DNA of 64,000 bases from Corynebacterium massiliense DSM 45435 (GTDB lineage: Bacteria; Actinomycetota; Actinomycetes; Mycobacteriales; Mycobacteriaceae), in the NCBI RefSeq assembly GCF_028609805.1, contig NZ_CP063189.1, forward strand, positions 1,054,001 through 1,118,000, given 5' to 3'. Position numbers and translations under genes: made by a program. A model generated the notes under the pieces. The model did no database searches and had not been told where the DNA came from. It saw nothing but the letters and a program-made list of their open reading frames with translations. The stretch's first letter is position 1. Each line of letters opens with the position of its first letter. Of the stretch, positions 11,875 to 25,736 are shown piece by piece.

Positions 11875-16924
<5,050 letters not shown>

Positions 16925-16980
16925 CTAAAACAAAAAAGACCCACACAACACAGTCGGGTCACAATCACACCATTTTGGTT

Positions 16981-16998
16981 TCGCGTCCACTATGCAGT
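16981..16998 (+). promoter_or_regulatory. Right arm of the 23S precursor stem
   Basis: TCGCGTCCACTATGCAGT is complementary to 13715-13732 in the upstream spacer. It lies 57 bases after the predicted 23S end and 65 bases before 5S. Confidence 0.8.
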
Positions 16999-17063
16999 AT
17001 CTGACACACCACCCAAAGGTGCGCACACAAACAAAATAATGACATGGACAAGCCCTTATAGGT

Positions 17064-17184
17064 TTGTCGGTGGTGATAGTGGCAGGGCAACGCCCGGTAC
17101 CCATTCCGAACCCGGAAGCTAAGCCTGCCCACGCTGATGGTACTGCACCCGCCAGGGTGTGGGAGAGTAAGTAACCGCCGACAC
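17064..17184 (+). rRNA. rrf: 5S ribosomal RNA
   Basis: About 121 nt. It contains the conserved 5S core ATTCCGAACCCGGAAGCTAAG and a terminal helix formed by TGTCGGTGG at the 5' end and CCGCCGACA at the 3' end. It is the last gene of the rrn operon. Confidence 0.95.
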
Positions 17185-17212
17185 CACACAACACAACAAC
17201 TCAATACAACCC

Positions 17213-17271
17213 GGAGGGGGAGAAACACCAACCAACCACACGGCTGGTTCGTGTTTCTCCCCCTCCTTTTT
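17213..17271 (+). terminator. Strong rrn operon terminator
   Basis: A 16-bp perfect stem is formed by GGAGGGGGAGAAACAC (17213-17228) and GTGTTTCTCCCCCTCC (17251-17266). It has an inner AACCA/TGGTT pair in the loop and is followed by TTTTT. It is the end of the rRNA transcription unit. Confidence 0.95.
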
Positions 17272-17311
17272 CCATGTCCTCAGCCCCCCAGTTGTGCCGT
17301 GTGACAGGTGC

Positions 17312-18696
17312 GGGTTAAGGGTCAAAATGTGTGTCTGGCTCGGCGTGTCGCGGGGGTTAGATTTGGCCTTTTTGAATGCCGATTGAGTGGGTGTAGTCGG
17401 TGTCGATAGCGTTGTCGTAGAGGGCTGGGCGTCCTGTTTCGTGGTCGGCTTGGTTCTCGGTTTGGGTCAGGGTGGATACTTTGGCGAGTTGGCCCTGGCC
17501 CCAGTCGGACTGCCTGGCGATTCGTACTGGATCGTCAGGCAGTTCCGTTTTTAAGTAGAGCCACCAATCCAGCATGCGGCGTTGTCGTTCGCCTGATCTG
17601 CCGCGGTGGGTTCTGGCGAGCAGTTTGAGCTGGGCGTTGATGCCGCCTTCTAAGCTGTTGGTGGTGGATTTGATCCGCTCGGGCGCAAGGACTCCTGCTG
17701 GCGGGTTGAGGTAGACAAACAGCATCTCGGACCGCCAAAGATGGTTGAGGCTGTTGTAGGCCTTGCGCACGTTGTGGTGGGTCCACACGCGGGTCCATGC
17801 ACCTGTTTTGGGGTCTTTGATCATGGTTTTCTCGTTCATCCATTCCCGGTAGATCGTTGAAAACTCGTGCAGTTGCACACCCCACGCGGCGGCTTCATCC
17901 AGTGTGGTGATCCGGGTCAGTTTCAGCGCAAGTCGGTAGATGGTGCGCCCGGCATCGGTGCGTGGGTTGGTGGTGGTGTAGCGGCGGACCACGCGTTGGG
18001 CGTGGACGAGGCAGCGTTGAATTTTCGTAGTCGGCCAGCACTTTTTGATTGCGCTGTATGCGCCTTGGCCGCCGTCGATGACGGCGATGAGTGGGGCTTC
18101 GATGCGTTCAAGCAGCAGTTGGTAGTCGCGGGTGGTTTCGTGTTTGCACCAGTGCCAGGCGATCACGTGGTCGATGGTCGCCGCGACGATCAGGCAGCCA
18201 CCGGCGGTGTAGGTGCCATCGAGAAATACCTGGTCGTAGATCCGCTTGTGGTGGCCGGCGGTGGGGTCAGGCACATCAACGAGCCAGCACCACTTGAAGC
18301 GCCGCTTCATGGTGGCGCGGCTAACACCGTTTCGTTTGGCTAGGTCGTCGAGTGATATTGCGGTGGTGCAATGCTCGATGAACTGGGTGAACACTGCCGC
18401 GTTGGTGATGTCGTTTCGACGTTTGACGCTGGAGGCGCCGCATTGTTTGCAGCGCCATCTGGTGGTGCCTTTGCTGGTGGTGCCGTTGCGTTTCATTTCA
18501 CCGCCGCAGTGGCAGCGTGGTTGGTTCTTCGACATTGCGACACCACACCACGCCGCGCATAGCACATCACGGCTGCCACACCGAGGATTTCCCGTCGGGG
18601 GCTAGATATATGCTTCCGGAGCATATACTTTCCGGAAACCTACAGGTCAATCCGTGAAAATCCGCGATTCCGGACACACTTTTTGACCCTTAACCC
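17312..18696 (-). mobile_element. IS256-family (IS1249-like) insertion sequence, intact ends
   Basis: 1385 bp. Terminal inverted repeats of 24 bases lie at 17312-17335 and 18673-18696 and differ at one position (GGGTTAAGGGTCAAAATG start against the reverse complement of TTTTTGACCCTTAACCC). Perfect 8-bp direct repeats ACAGGTGC flank it at 17304-17311 and 18697-18704, the target duplication length expected for IS256-type elements. The single transposase gene runs on the minus strand. The element landed 41 bases beyond the rrn terminator, so it does no visible damage. The undisturbed duplications suggest a relatively recent insertion. Confidence 0.95.
17357..18535 (-). CDS. IS1249-like transposase (IS256 family)
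   Basis: 392 aa. The N-terminus has a CxCGG...CxxCG zinc-ribbon-like segment (RCHCGGEMKRNG ... RWRCKQCG) followed by a helix-turn-helix-like SLDDLAKRNGVSRATMKRRF. The catalytic core shows DGTYTAGG, then VIDGGQGAYSAI with downstream RCLVHAQR, and NSLEGGINAQLK near the C-terminus, fitting the DDE positions of IS1249-type enzymes. The ATG at 18535 is preferred. An in-frame GTG at 18565 would add ten residues. The gene is uninterrupted, so the element may be active. Confidence 0.92.
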   Translation of the reverse strand: MSKNQPRCHCGGEMKRNGTTSKGTTRWRCKQCGASSVKRRNDITNAAVFTQFIEHCTTAISLDDLAKRNGVSRATMKRRFKWCWLVDVPDPTAGHHKRIYDQVFLDGTYTAGGCLIVAATIDHVIAWHWCKHETTRDYQLLLERIEAPLIAVIDGGQGAYSAIKKCWPTTKIQRCLVHAQRVVRRYTTTNPRTDAGRTIYRLALKLTRITTLDEAAAWGVQLHEFSTIYREWMNEKTMIKDPKTGAWTRVWTHHNVRKAYNSLNHLWRSEMLFVYLNPPAGVLAPERIKSTTNSLEGGINAQLKLLARTHRGRSGERQRRMLDWWLYLKTELPDDPVRIARQSDWGQGQLAKVSTLTQTENQADHETGRPALYDNAIDTDYTHSIGIQKGQI

Positions 18697-18704
18697 ACAG
18701 GTGC

Positions 18705-18944
18705 CGGGTCGGGGTTGGTGCACGAAACGAGTACACAAGCACCCAAACCAGGCGGAAAACCGGCCCTTACGATCACACAACGTGCACCCAGGGCCACCTG
18801 ACGTTTGTTCTCATTGGTTGAGCGCCTTTACTTTTAGCGGTCCCGCTTGGGCCGATTTCCCCGACGACTCCCGGTGCGTCGCGCACGGCGGCTCGGTTCA
18901 GAGTTGGCAAGGCTGGGCGGTAGTATGAGGAGAGATTTGACCGC
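18705..18944 (+). other. Intergenic stretch between the IS and the TPR-like gene
   Basis: 240 bases. Before the IS inserted this was continuous with the sequence just after the rrn terminator. A purine-rich AGGAGAG at 18928-18934 may serve the GTG at 18945. A TAGTAT box at 18921-18926 is a possible -10 element. Nothing else is recognised. Confidence 0.5.
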
Positions 18945-19901
18945 GTGAACGAAGAAAGAGCAGGTTATATGTCTGACCGCACAGATCGCGGGAACCGGCC
19001 AGAACGCGAGGAAGGCGCGGACCGCGCACGCCGTGGCGAAGGCGACCGCCGGCGTCAGGGGCGCCCGCCGCACAAGCGTAACGGACACGACGGCCGTGGC
19101 GGACGCGACGAACGCGGCGGCAAGGACCGCGGACGGGGCGGCAAGGGAGGCCGCTCCCACAAGCAACGCGCCGGCGCGGGCCGCGGCAAACGTTTCAACC
19201 CGCAGCGCTCTGGTTTCCGCGAGGAGCGGTTGAACCACCGTGCCAACGATCCGGACCTGCCGGGCGATATTGACATCAAGGACTTGGACCCGATGGTCCT
19301 GCAGGACCTCAAGGTGCTGTCCAAGGAAAACTCGGACGCCGTGGCCAAGCACCTCATCATGGCGGCCACGTGGATGGCAGATGACCCGCACCTGGCGCTG
19401 CGCCATGCCCGTGCGGCAAAAGACCGGGCCGGGCGCGTGGCCGTCGCCCGGGAAACCAACGGCATCGCCGCGTACCACGCGGGTGAGTGGAAAGAGGCGC
19501 TCGCAGAGCTGCGGGCAGCCCGCCGGATTTCCGGCGGTCCGGGCCTTCTCGCCGTCATGGCGGATTGCGAACGCGGCCTCGGCCGCCCGGAAAAGGCCAT
19601 CGATCTTCAGCGCTCGCCGGAGGCCCGCGACCTCGACGCGGCCAGCAAGGTCGAGCTCGCGATTGTGGCAGCCGGCGCGCGTCTAGACCTTGGCGAGGCG
19701 CCGGCCGCCGTCGTGACTCTCGAGCGCGCGCACCCGTCGAAAGATGCTCGCGGGGAGACCGCGTGCCGCCTCGGCTACGCGTACGCCAACGCCTTGGCCG
19801 CTGCGGGGCGCGCCGCGGAAGCGAAGGACTGGTTCGCTCATGTCGCGCGCATCGATGACAATGAGTGGACCGACGCCGCAGATCGGCTAAGGGAGCTCTA
19901 A
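18945..19901 (+). CDS. Conserved protein with basic RG-rich N-terminus and TPR-like helical region
   Basis: 318 aa. The first 95 residues are extremely rich in Arg, Gly, Lys and His (for example GGKDRGRGGKGGRSHKQRAG) and are probably disordered and nucleic-acid binding. From about residue 105 a helical region follows with alanine-rich pairs such as NGIAAYHAGEWKEALAELRAA that resemble tetratricopeptide repeats. Such proteins occur at this position in corynebacteria, upstream of the HAD phosphatase, and their function is not established. The GTG at 18945 has AGGAGAG upstream. An ATG at 18969 (MSDRTDRG) is an equally possible start. It is the first gene of the coupled run leading to recN. Confidence 0.8.
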   Translation: MNEERAGYMSDRTDRGNRPEREEGADRARRGEGDRRRQGRPPHKRNGHDGRGGRDERGGKDRGRGGKGGRSHKQRAGAGRGKRFNPQRSGFREERLNHRANDPDLPGDIDIKDLDPMVLQDLKVLSKENSDAVAKHLIMAATWMADDPHLALRHARAAKDRAGRVAVARETNGIAAYHAGEWKEALAELRAARRISGGPGLLAVMADCERGLGRPEKAIDLQRSPEARDLDAASKVELAIVAAGARLDLGEAPAAVVTLERAHPSKDARGETACRLGYAYANALAAAGRAAEAKDWFAHVARIDDNEWTDAADRLREL

Positions 19902-19906
19902 AAGCG

Positions 19907-20890
19907 ATGGGTGTCCTGGAAGCATACGATTCGCTGCTGCTGGACCTCGACGGCACCGTGTGGAATGGCGGTGAACCCATCGAGGGCGCCGTCGACTTCA
20001 TCAATTCCTGCGGTATTGCGCGCGGCTACGTCACTAACAACGCCTCCCGCAGCGCAGGCGCGGTGGCAGACAAACTGAACCGCGCCGGCATCACCGCCCA
20101 GCCCGCGGAGGTGACCACGTCGGCGCAAGCGATCATCGACAAGGCACGCGAGGTCCTGCGCGGGGGATCGCGCGTGCTGGTCTTGGGATCCGAATCCTTC
20201 CGGGGTCTGGTGGAAGACTCCGGGTATGACGTCGTGGACAGCGCCGCTGACAAGCCCGCCGCAGTGTTCCAGGGGTTCGATCCGTCAGTGGGGTGGCCGG
20301 AGCTCAGCGAGGCCGCATATGCCGTGCGCGCCGGCGCGAAGTATTTCGCGTCCAACCTGGACGCTTCGCTGCCGACCGACCGCGGCTTCGCGGTGGGCAA
20401 CGGCGCACTGGTCGCGGCGGTCGTTCACTCCACGGGCGCCAAGGTCGTATCGGCCGGCAAGCCGGAGCCGGACATGTTCCTCAGTGCGGCGGACTCACTC
20501 GGATCCGCGCGCCCATTAACGGTGGGAGACCGGCTCGACACCGACATCCAAGGCGGGCAGGCGGCCGCAATGGATTCCGCGGTCGTGCTCACCGGCGTTA
20601 CCGGTCCGATGCAGCTTATCGAGGCACCGGTGCACCAGCGCCCCACCTACATCTGTTCCACGTTGCGGGATCTCGCCGAAAACCGCGAACTCCTCCTCCC
20701 GGGAGCCCAGGGCGGGTTCACCGCGCGCGTGGACGGCGCGGACGTCCTTTTAGACAACGGCGACCACCATGCCACCCCCGTCCAAGCCCTGCGCACCGTA
20801 CTGGAGGTCGTGTGGGCCATGCCCGAACCGCCGCGCTACATCCACCCGCGCAGCGAAATCGCAGAACACGCAGTAGAGGAGTGGTGGTAG
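19907..20890 (+). CDS. HAD-superfamily IIA hydrolase (NagD-like phosphatase)
   Basis: 327 aa. Haloacid-dehalogenase-type phosphatase. Motif I is LLDLDGTVW (about residues 10-18, nucleophile Asp), motif II VTNNASRS (about 43-50), motif III Lys within SAGKPEPDMF (about 184-193) and motif IV GDRLDTDIQGG (about 206-216). The mid-position cap places it in subclass IIA with NagD and 4-nitrophenylphosphatase-like enzymes, and the physiological substrate is unknown. The start is ATG at 19907, 5 bases after the preceding stop, with GGGAGC upstream. An in-frame extension to 19865 overlaps the previous gene and is unlikely. Confidence 0.9.
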   Translation: MGVLEAYDSLLLDLDGTVWNGGEPIEGAVDFINSCGIARGYVTNNASRSAGAVADKLNRAGITAQPAEVTTSAQAIIDKAREVLRGGSRVLVLGSESFRGLVEDSGYDVVDSAADKPAAVFQGFDPSVGWPELSEAAYAVRAGAKYFASNLDASLPTDRGFAVGNGALVAAVVHSTGAKVVSAGKPEPDMFLSAADSLGSARPLTVGDRLDTDIQGGQAAAMDSAVVLTGVTGPMQLIEAPVHQRPTYICSTLRDLAENRELLLPGAQGGFTARVDGADVLLDNGDHHATPVQALRTVLEVVWAMPEPPRYIHPRSEIAEHAVEEWW

Positions 20891-21057
20891 TGCCGGCCCC
20901 GAAACCGCACGATCCCCGCGCGCCCCGGGTCACCCCAGACGAGGTGGATCAGCGCGTCGCTGACATCCTGCGCGAGGACGCCGACGATCTGGAAGCGGAA
21001 AAGGACCAGCTGGAGCGCGCCCACGCCGTCTTGCACGATGCCCTACAGGAGAACTGA
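20890..21057 (+). CDS. Small hypothetical protein between the HAD gene and tlyA
   Basis: 55 aa, beginning MPAPKPHDPRAPRV and ending HAVLHDALQEN. The C-terminal 40 residues are highly charged and heptad-like (ADILREDADDLEAEKDQLER), suggesting a short coiled coil. The GTG start shares its first base with the HAD stop TAG, and the TGA stop overlaps the tlyA ATG (TGATG), so it is locked into the operon by translational coupling on both sides. AGAGGA at 20875-20880 is the probable ribosome binding site. GTG codons at 20881 and 20884 are less well spaced. The function is unknown. Confidence 0.8.
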   Translation: MPAPKPHDPRAPRVTPDEVDQRVADILREDADDLEAEKDQLERAHAVLHDALQEN

Positions 21058-21872
21058 TGCCCGCCAACCGCAGGAGGCTTGACGCGGAGCTGGTCAAGCG
21101 AAAGATCGCCCGGTCCCGCAAACAAGCTGTGGAGATGATCAAGGACGGCCGCGTCGCGGTCAACGGTTTCGCCGCGCGCAAACCCGCCACCATGGTCGAC
21201 GGCGCGGTGTCCATCCGGGTCGAAAAGTCCGACGCGGACGACTGGGCCTCGCGCGGCGCCCACAAGCTGTTGGGGGCCGTCGAGGCTTTCGGCATCGACT
21301 TCACCGACAAGCGCGTCCTCGATGCGGGCGCATCCACGGGCGGGTTTACCGATGTCGCGCTCCGCCACGGCGCCCGCGAGGTGGTGGCGGTGGACGTCGG
21401 TTACGGTCAGCTGGCCTGGCGCCTGCAAAACGACCCGCGCGTCCGCGTCTGCGACCGCACCAACGTACGTCACCTCGAACCGGACACCGTCGGGGGATTG
21501 TGCGACGTCATGGTCGGTGATCTCTCGTTTATCTCGCTGAGGTTGGTGCTGCCGGCCATTGTCAAGTGCCTGCGTGACGGCGCGGAGCTGTACCCTATGG
21601 TCAAACCGCAATTCGAGGTAGGTAAAGACCGCCTGGGCAGCGGCGGGGTGGTCAAGTCGCCGCAGCTGCGCGCGGAAGTGACCCGCGACGTTGCCGAATT
21701 TGCGGTAGGCCTCGGGCTGAGCTGCCACGGGGTGAGCGCCTCCCCGCTGCCGGGGCCGAGCGGGAACGTGGAGTACTTCCTCGCCCTCGGTGCGGACGGC
21801 GGCGCCAGCCAGCCCGACGCTGCCACACTGGAGAGCATGATCGACCGTGCGATTGAGGAGGGCCCGCGATGA
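21057..21872 (+). CDS. tlyA: TlyA-family rRNA (cytidine-2'-O)-methyltransferase
   Basis: 271 aa. TlyA in mycobacteria methylates the 2'-OH of C1409 in 16S and C1920 in 23S rRNA, and its loss gives capreomycin resistance. An N-terminal S4 RNA-binding domain (about residues 5-65) is followed by an FtsJ-like Rossmann methyltransferase. The SAM motif is LDAGASTGGFTD (about 86-97). A catalytic K-D-K arrangement is plausible with Lys in RGAHKL, Asp in VGDLSFISL and Lys in MVKPQFEVG. The start overlaps the preceding stop and the nadK ATG overlaps its TGA (ATGA), so the genes are coupled. Confidence 0.94.
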   Translation: MPANRRRLDAELVKRKIARSRKQAVEMIKDGRVAVNGFAARKPATMVDGAVSIRVEKSDADDWASRGAHKLLGAVEAFGIDFTDKRVLDAGASTGGFTDVALRHGAREVVAVDVGYGQLAWRLQNDPRVRVCDRTNVRHLEPDTVGGLCDVMVGDLSFISLRLVLPAIVKCLRDGAELYPMVKPQFEVGKDRLGSGGVVKSPQLRAEVTRDVAEFAVGLGLSCHGVSASPLPGPSGNVEYFLALGADGGASQPDAATLESMIDRAIEEGPR

Positions 21873-22750
21873 CCCGGAAGATTTTGTTGGTGCCCCACGG
21901 CGGCCGGGAATCCGACATCGCGGCTACGGAGCGGGCAGCAGAATTGCTTGACGATGCCGGCATCAACGTCGTCCTCCGCAGCGACCGCGGCGTCCTTCCC
22001 GGATACGACCAGGTGGGCCACGAGCCCGATGCGGCGGCGGGGTGCGAACTCGTCCTCGTGCTGGGCGGCGACGGGACGTTCTTGCGCGCAGCCGACCTAG
22101 CACGCGCGGTCGATGTCCCCGTCTTGGGCATCAACTTGGGCCACGTGGGGTTCCTCGCGGAGTGGGAAGCCGAATCGTTGGAAAAGGCGATCGGCATGGT
22201 CATCGCAAAGGATTACCGGGTCGAAGACCGCATGACCATCGACATCCGCGTTACCGGGCCGGACGGGGAACCGGTCGGGGACAATTGGGCGCTCAATGAG
22301 GTCAGCATGGAAAGCCTCAACCGCTCCGGCGTGCTTGACGCCATCCTGGAGGTGGACGGGCGCCCCGTGTCCTCGTTCGGGTGCGACGGCGTGCTCGTGT
22401 CCACCCCGACCGGCTCGACGGCCTACGCGTTCTCGGCGGGCGGCCCAGTGTTGTGGCCGGAGCTCGACGCGATGCTCGTCGTGCCCAACAACGCCCATGC
22501 CCTGTTCACCAAACCGCTGGTGGTCTCGCCGCAGTCGGTCGTGGCGGTGGAGTCGGCGTCCTCAACAAGCGCCGCGGTGGTCATCATGGACGGCTCGCGG
22601 GAGATCCCGATGCCACCGGGCTCGCGCGTGGAGGTGCGCCGCGGCGAGCGCCCCGTGCGGTGGGTTAGGCTAGATGACCATCCGTTTACTGATCGTCTAG
22701 TCAGCAAACTGCGCCTTCCCGTCCAAGGGTGGCGCGGCCCGCAAAGGTAG
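21869..22750 (+). CDS. nadK: NAD kinase
   Basis: 293 aa. Phosphorylates NAD to NADP in the cytoplasm. The GGDGTFLRA motif (about residues 70-78) and the second NAD-binding region ALNEVSM (about 144-150) followed by the glycine-rich CDGVLVSTPTGSTAY (about 171-185) are diagnostic. ATGA overlap with tlyA indicates coupling. The 3' end overlaps or abuts recN. The order tlyA-nadK-recN is conserved in actinobacteria. Confidence 0.97.
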   Translation: MTRKILLVPHGGRESDIAATERAAELLDDAGINVVLRSDRGVLPGYDQVGHEPDAAAGCELVLVLGGDGTFLRAADLARAVDVPVLGINLGHVGFLAEWEAESLEKAIGMVIAKDYRVEDRMTIDIRVTGPDGEPVGDNWALNEVSMESLNRSGVLDAILEVDGRPVSSFGCDGVLVSTPTGSTAYAFSAGGPVLWPELDAMLVVPNNAHALFTKPLVVSPQSVVAVESASSTSAAVVIMDGSREIPMPPGSRVEVRRGERPVRWVRLDDHPFTDRLVSKLRLPVQGWRGPQR

Positions 22751-22761
22751 GTGTGCAGCGC

Positions 22762-24459
22762 GTGCTCACGGAACTGACCATCGAGGATCTCGGTGTCATC
22801 CGGTCCTCGTCCGTCGAACTTTCCGGCGGTCTTACCGTGCTCACGGGTGAAACCGGCGCGGGTAAGACAATGGTGGTCACCGGGCTGCGGCTGTTGACCG
22901 GCGGGCGTGCCGATGCCTCCCGCGTGCGCGACGGCGCCAAAAAGGCCGTGGTGGAAGGCACGTTCGCCACCGACCGCGACGATGTGGCTGAAATCGTCAG
23001 CGAGGCCGGTGGCGATGCGGACGAAAACGGCGAATATCTAGCCTCGCGGACGGTGTCTGCAGCCGGCCGGTCCAAGGCGCGGCTGGGCGGGCGCGCGGTG
23101 CCGGCCGCCACGCTGGGCGATTTCGCGCAGCCGCTCATCACCGTGCACGGGCAGAATGACCAGCTGCGCCTGCTCGCCCCGGACCAGCAACTCGCGGCCG
23201 TGGACCGGGCGGATCCCGCGATCGCGCCGCTGCTGGATCAGTACAAGGCAGCCTTCAAGAAGTGGCGCGCACTGGCCAAGGACTACAAGCTGCGTACCGA
23301 GTCGCGGCGTGAGCTGGCACAGGAAGTCGACCGGCTGAAGTTCGCCATCGCGGAGATCGACGAGGTCGCACCCGAGGCAGGCGAGGACGCCGACCTCCAA
23401 ACGCGGATCCGCCGGCTCCAGGACGTCGACGCGCTCCGCGAGGCGGCCTCGACCGCGCTTGGCGCCATCGACGGCGCGGAGTCTCTCGGCGGCTACTCCG
23501 ACGACGAGCCCGCCTCCACGCTCATCGGCCAAGCGCAGTCGGCGCTCGCGGGCGTCGAGGATGCGGAGCTCGTCCAACTGGCGCACCGGCTCGGGGACAT
23601 CACCTCGCAGTTGGGCGACGTTACCGCGGAGCTGGGCGCCTTCTTGGGCGACCTGCCGGCGGACCCGAACCTCCTCGAGACCTCCCTGCAGCGCCAGCAG
23701 GATCTCAAGCAGCTGACCCGGAAGTACGCCCCCGATATCGCCGGCGTCCTTGCGTGGCGAGCAAAGGCGGCCGAGCGCTTGCACAGCATTGACACCTCCA
23801 CCGAGGCGCTGGACCAGCTGAAAAAGGACCTGCAAGCCGCAGAAAAGGCGATGCGCGCGGCCGCGAAGAAGCTGAGCCGGGCGCGAGAGAAGGCGGCCCG
23901 CGCGTTGGGGGAGGCCGTGACGGCGGAGCTGACAGGCCTCGCCATGGCGGGCCAGGAGCTCACCGTCGCCGTAGAGCGCGCGCAGTTTTCCGCCTCCGGC
24001 GCCGATCAAGTGGAGCTCCAGCTGAACGGTAAACCGCTGGCCAGCGCCGCTTCCGGCGGCGAGCTCTCCCGCGTCATGCTGGCCTTAGAGGTCATCCTCA
24101 ACGCGGATACGGGTGGCAGCACCCTGGTCTTCGACGAGGTGGACGCCGGCGTGGGCGGGCGCGCCGCGGTAGAAATCGGCCGCCGCCTGGCCCGCCTGGC
24201 CCGCGGCCAGCAAGTCATCGTGGTCACGCACTTGCCGCAGGTCGCAGCCTACGCAGACACGCACCTGCACGTGGCGAAGGACGTGGAAGACACCACCGTT
24301 ACCTCCGGCGTCGCCGCGCTGAGCGAAAAGCAACGGGTGGAGGAGCTGGCGCGGATGCTCGCCGGCCTCGACGACACGGAGACCGGCCGTGCCCATGCGC
24401 AGGAGCTCTTTGATCGCGCGCAGGCTGAAGTACGGGAATTCTCCGCGGATAAGCAGTAA
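22762..24459 (+). CDS. recN: DNA repair ATPase RecN
   Basis: 565 aa from this start. RecN is an SMC-like ATPase acting at double-strand breaks. Walker A is GETGAGKTM (about residues 29-37), the central part is a long coiled coil (about 160-400), and the C-terminal head has the signature SGGELSRVMLALEV and Walker B LVFDEVDAGVGG. The GTG at 22762 (MLTELTIEDLGVI) matches the usual RecN N-terminus. The longer open frame starting at 22729 overlaps nadK. A GTG at 22753 is also possible. AAAGG is found at 22743-22747. Confidence 0.96.
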   Translation: MLTELTIEDLGVIRSSSVELSGGLTVLTGETGAGKTMVVTGLRLLTGGRADASRVRDGAKKAVVEGTFATDRDDVAEIVSEAGGDADENGEYLASRTVSAAGRSKARLGGRAVPAATLGDFAQPLITVHGQNDQLRLLAPDQQLAAVDRADPAIAPLLDQYKAAFKKWRALAKDYKLRTESRRELAQEVDRLKFAIAEIDEVAPEAGEDADLQTRIRRLQDVDALREAASTALGAIDGAESLGGYSDDEPASTLIGQAQSALAGVEDAELVQLAHRLGDITSQLGDVTAELGAFLGDLPADPNLLETSLQRQQDLKQLTRKYAPDIAGVLAWRAKAAERLHSIDTSTEALDQLKKDLQAAEKAMRAAAKKLSRAREKAARALGEAVTAELTGLAMAGQELTVAVERAQFSASGADQVELQLNGKPLASAASGGELSRVMLALEVILNADTGGSTLVFDEVDAGVGGRAAVEIGRRLARLARGQQVIVVTHLPQVAAYADTHLHVAKDVEDTTVTSGVAALSEKQRVEELARMLAGLDDTETGRAHAQELFDRAQAEVREFSADKQ

Positions 24460-24510
24460 GCCCCGCGCGCCTCACCCACATTCTGCGGCTCGCGCGCGAC
24501 AATAGCGCCC

Positions 24511-25692
24511 ATGAGTCTGTTTTCCCGCTCCAGTGACCTGCCCGGCCAACACGGGACCCTCCGCGACTGCACCCCCGGCGGCAAAGGTATGCGAAAGTTC
24601 ACCGCCGGCGATTTCGCGGTGATCAATGCGGCCGACATCTCGCGCCAGGAAGCGCAGACGCTTGTCGATGCCGAACCCGGCGCCGTCCTCAACGCCTCGC
24701 GCTTTACCACCGGCGCGATCCCGAACTATGGCCCGCACATGCTTCTCGATGCCGACGTGCTGCTCCTCGAGGACCTCGGCGAGGATTTCCTCCAGCAGTT
24801 CCGGGACGGCAAGCAGGCTCGCATTCTCGACGGCGAGGTCCTAATCGGGGAGAAGTCGCTGGGGATGGGCGAGGTCCTCTCGCGGGACCGCGCGGAGGCG
24901 GAGTTCACCGACGCGCAGCAGGGCTTGGTGGACCACATGGAGGCCTTCTTCGGCAACTCGACGCAGTTCATTCACTCCGAGGGCCCGCTGCTGATCGATG
25001 GCCTGGGCATTCCCGAAGCCGGCGCCGATATGCGCGGCCGCAAGGTCGTTCTCGTCTCACCCACCGCCGACCACCGCGAGCAGATCCGCCTGTTGCGCAA
25101 CTTCATCCGTGAGTACGAGCCGGTGTTTATCGGCGTGGAAGAAGCGGCCGACTCGCTGGTGGACATGGGCTACACGCCGGATTACATCGTGGCCAACCCG
25201 GCCAACGTGCGCGCGGAAACGCTGCGCAGCGGCGCCCACGTCATCCTGCCGGCAGAGCCGGATGGCCACGCCCCGGGCCTGGAGCGCATCCAGGACTTGG
25301 GTGTGGGCGCGATGACGTTCCCGGCGTCGGCCGATTCCGCAACCGACTTGGCCCTGCTTTTGGCCGACTACCACGAGGCCCAGCTCATCGTGCAGGTCGG
25401 CGGGCAGCTGGACTTGGACGACATCTTTGCCAACCGCCCGCACGCCACGCCGTCTGCGATGCTGTCACGCCTCAAGGCGGGCACCCGGGTGGTCGACTCG
25501 GATGCGGTGGTCAACCTGTACGCGCGCCCCTCGTCCGGCGGCCTGGGCTGGCTGTGGGCGCTGTTGGGCATCTTGGTCGCGCTCGCGGCGGTCGTGCTCA
25601 TCGTCGGCTTTGGCGGCGACGGCTCGTTTGTCCACAACCTCATCGACACCTGGAACAACATCGCCCTGACCGTGCAGGGCTGGTTCCAGTAG
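24511..25692 (+). CDS. steA: SteA-type cytokinetic ring protein
   Basis: 393 aa. It resembles Corynebacterium SteA (mycobacterial Rv1697), a divisome-associated protein that works with SteB to activate the peptidoglycan hydrolase RipA during daughter-cell separation. The large N-terminal cytoplasmic domain shares the fold of thiamine-pyrophosphokinase-like proteins. One transmembrane helix lies near the C-terminus (WLWALLGILVALAAVVLIV, about residues 349-367), with a short extracytoplasmic tail. It is followed by steB 44 bases downstream, as in the known steAB operon. The name rests on recognition of sequence and context. Confidence 0.88.
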   Translation: MSLFSRSSDLPGQHGTLRDCTPGGKGMRKFTAGDFAVINAADISRQEAQTLVDAEPGAVLNASRFTTGAIPNYGPHMLLDADVLLLEDLGEDFLQQFRDGKQARILDGEVLIGEKSLGMGEVLSRDRAEAEFTDAQQGLVDHMEAFFGNSTQFIHSEGPLLIDGLGIPEAGADMRGRKVVLVSPTADHREQIRLLRNFIREYEPVFIGVEEAADSLVDMGYTPDYIVANPANVRAETLRSGAHVILPAEPDGHAPGLERIQDLGVGAMTFPASADSATDLALLLADYHEAQLIVQVGGQLDLDDIFANRPHATPSAMLSRLKAGTRVVDSDAVVNLYARPSSGGLGWLWALLGILVALAAVVLIVGFGGDGSFVHNLIDTWNNIALTVQGWFQ

Positions 25693-25736
25693 CTGGCTAA
25701 TGTAACTCGGCAGAAAGGCGAGGTGAATCGCTGACA

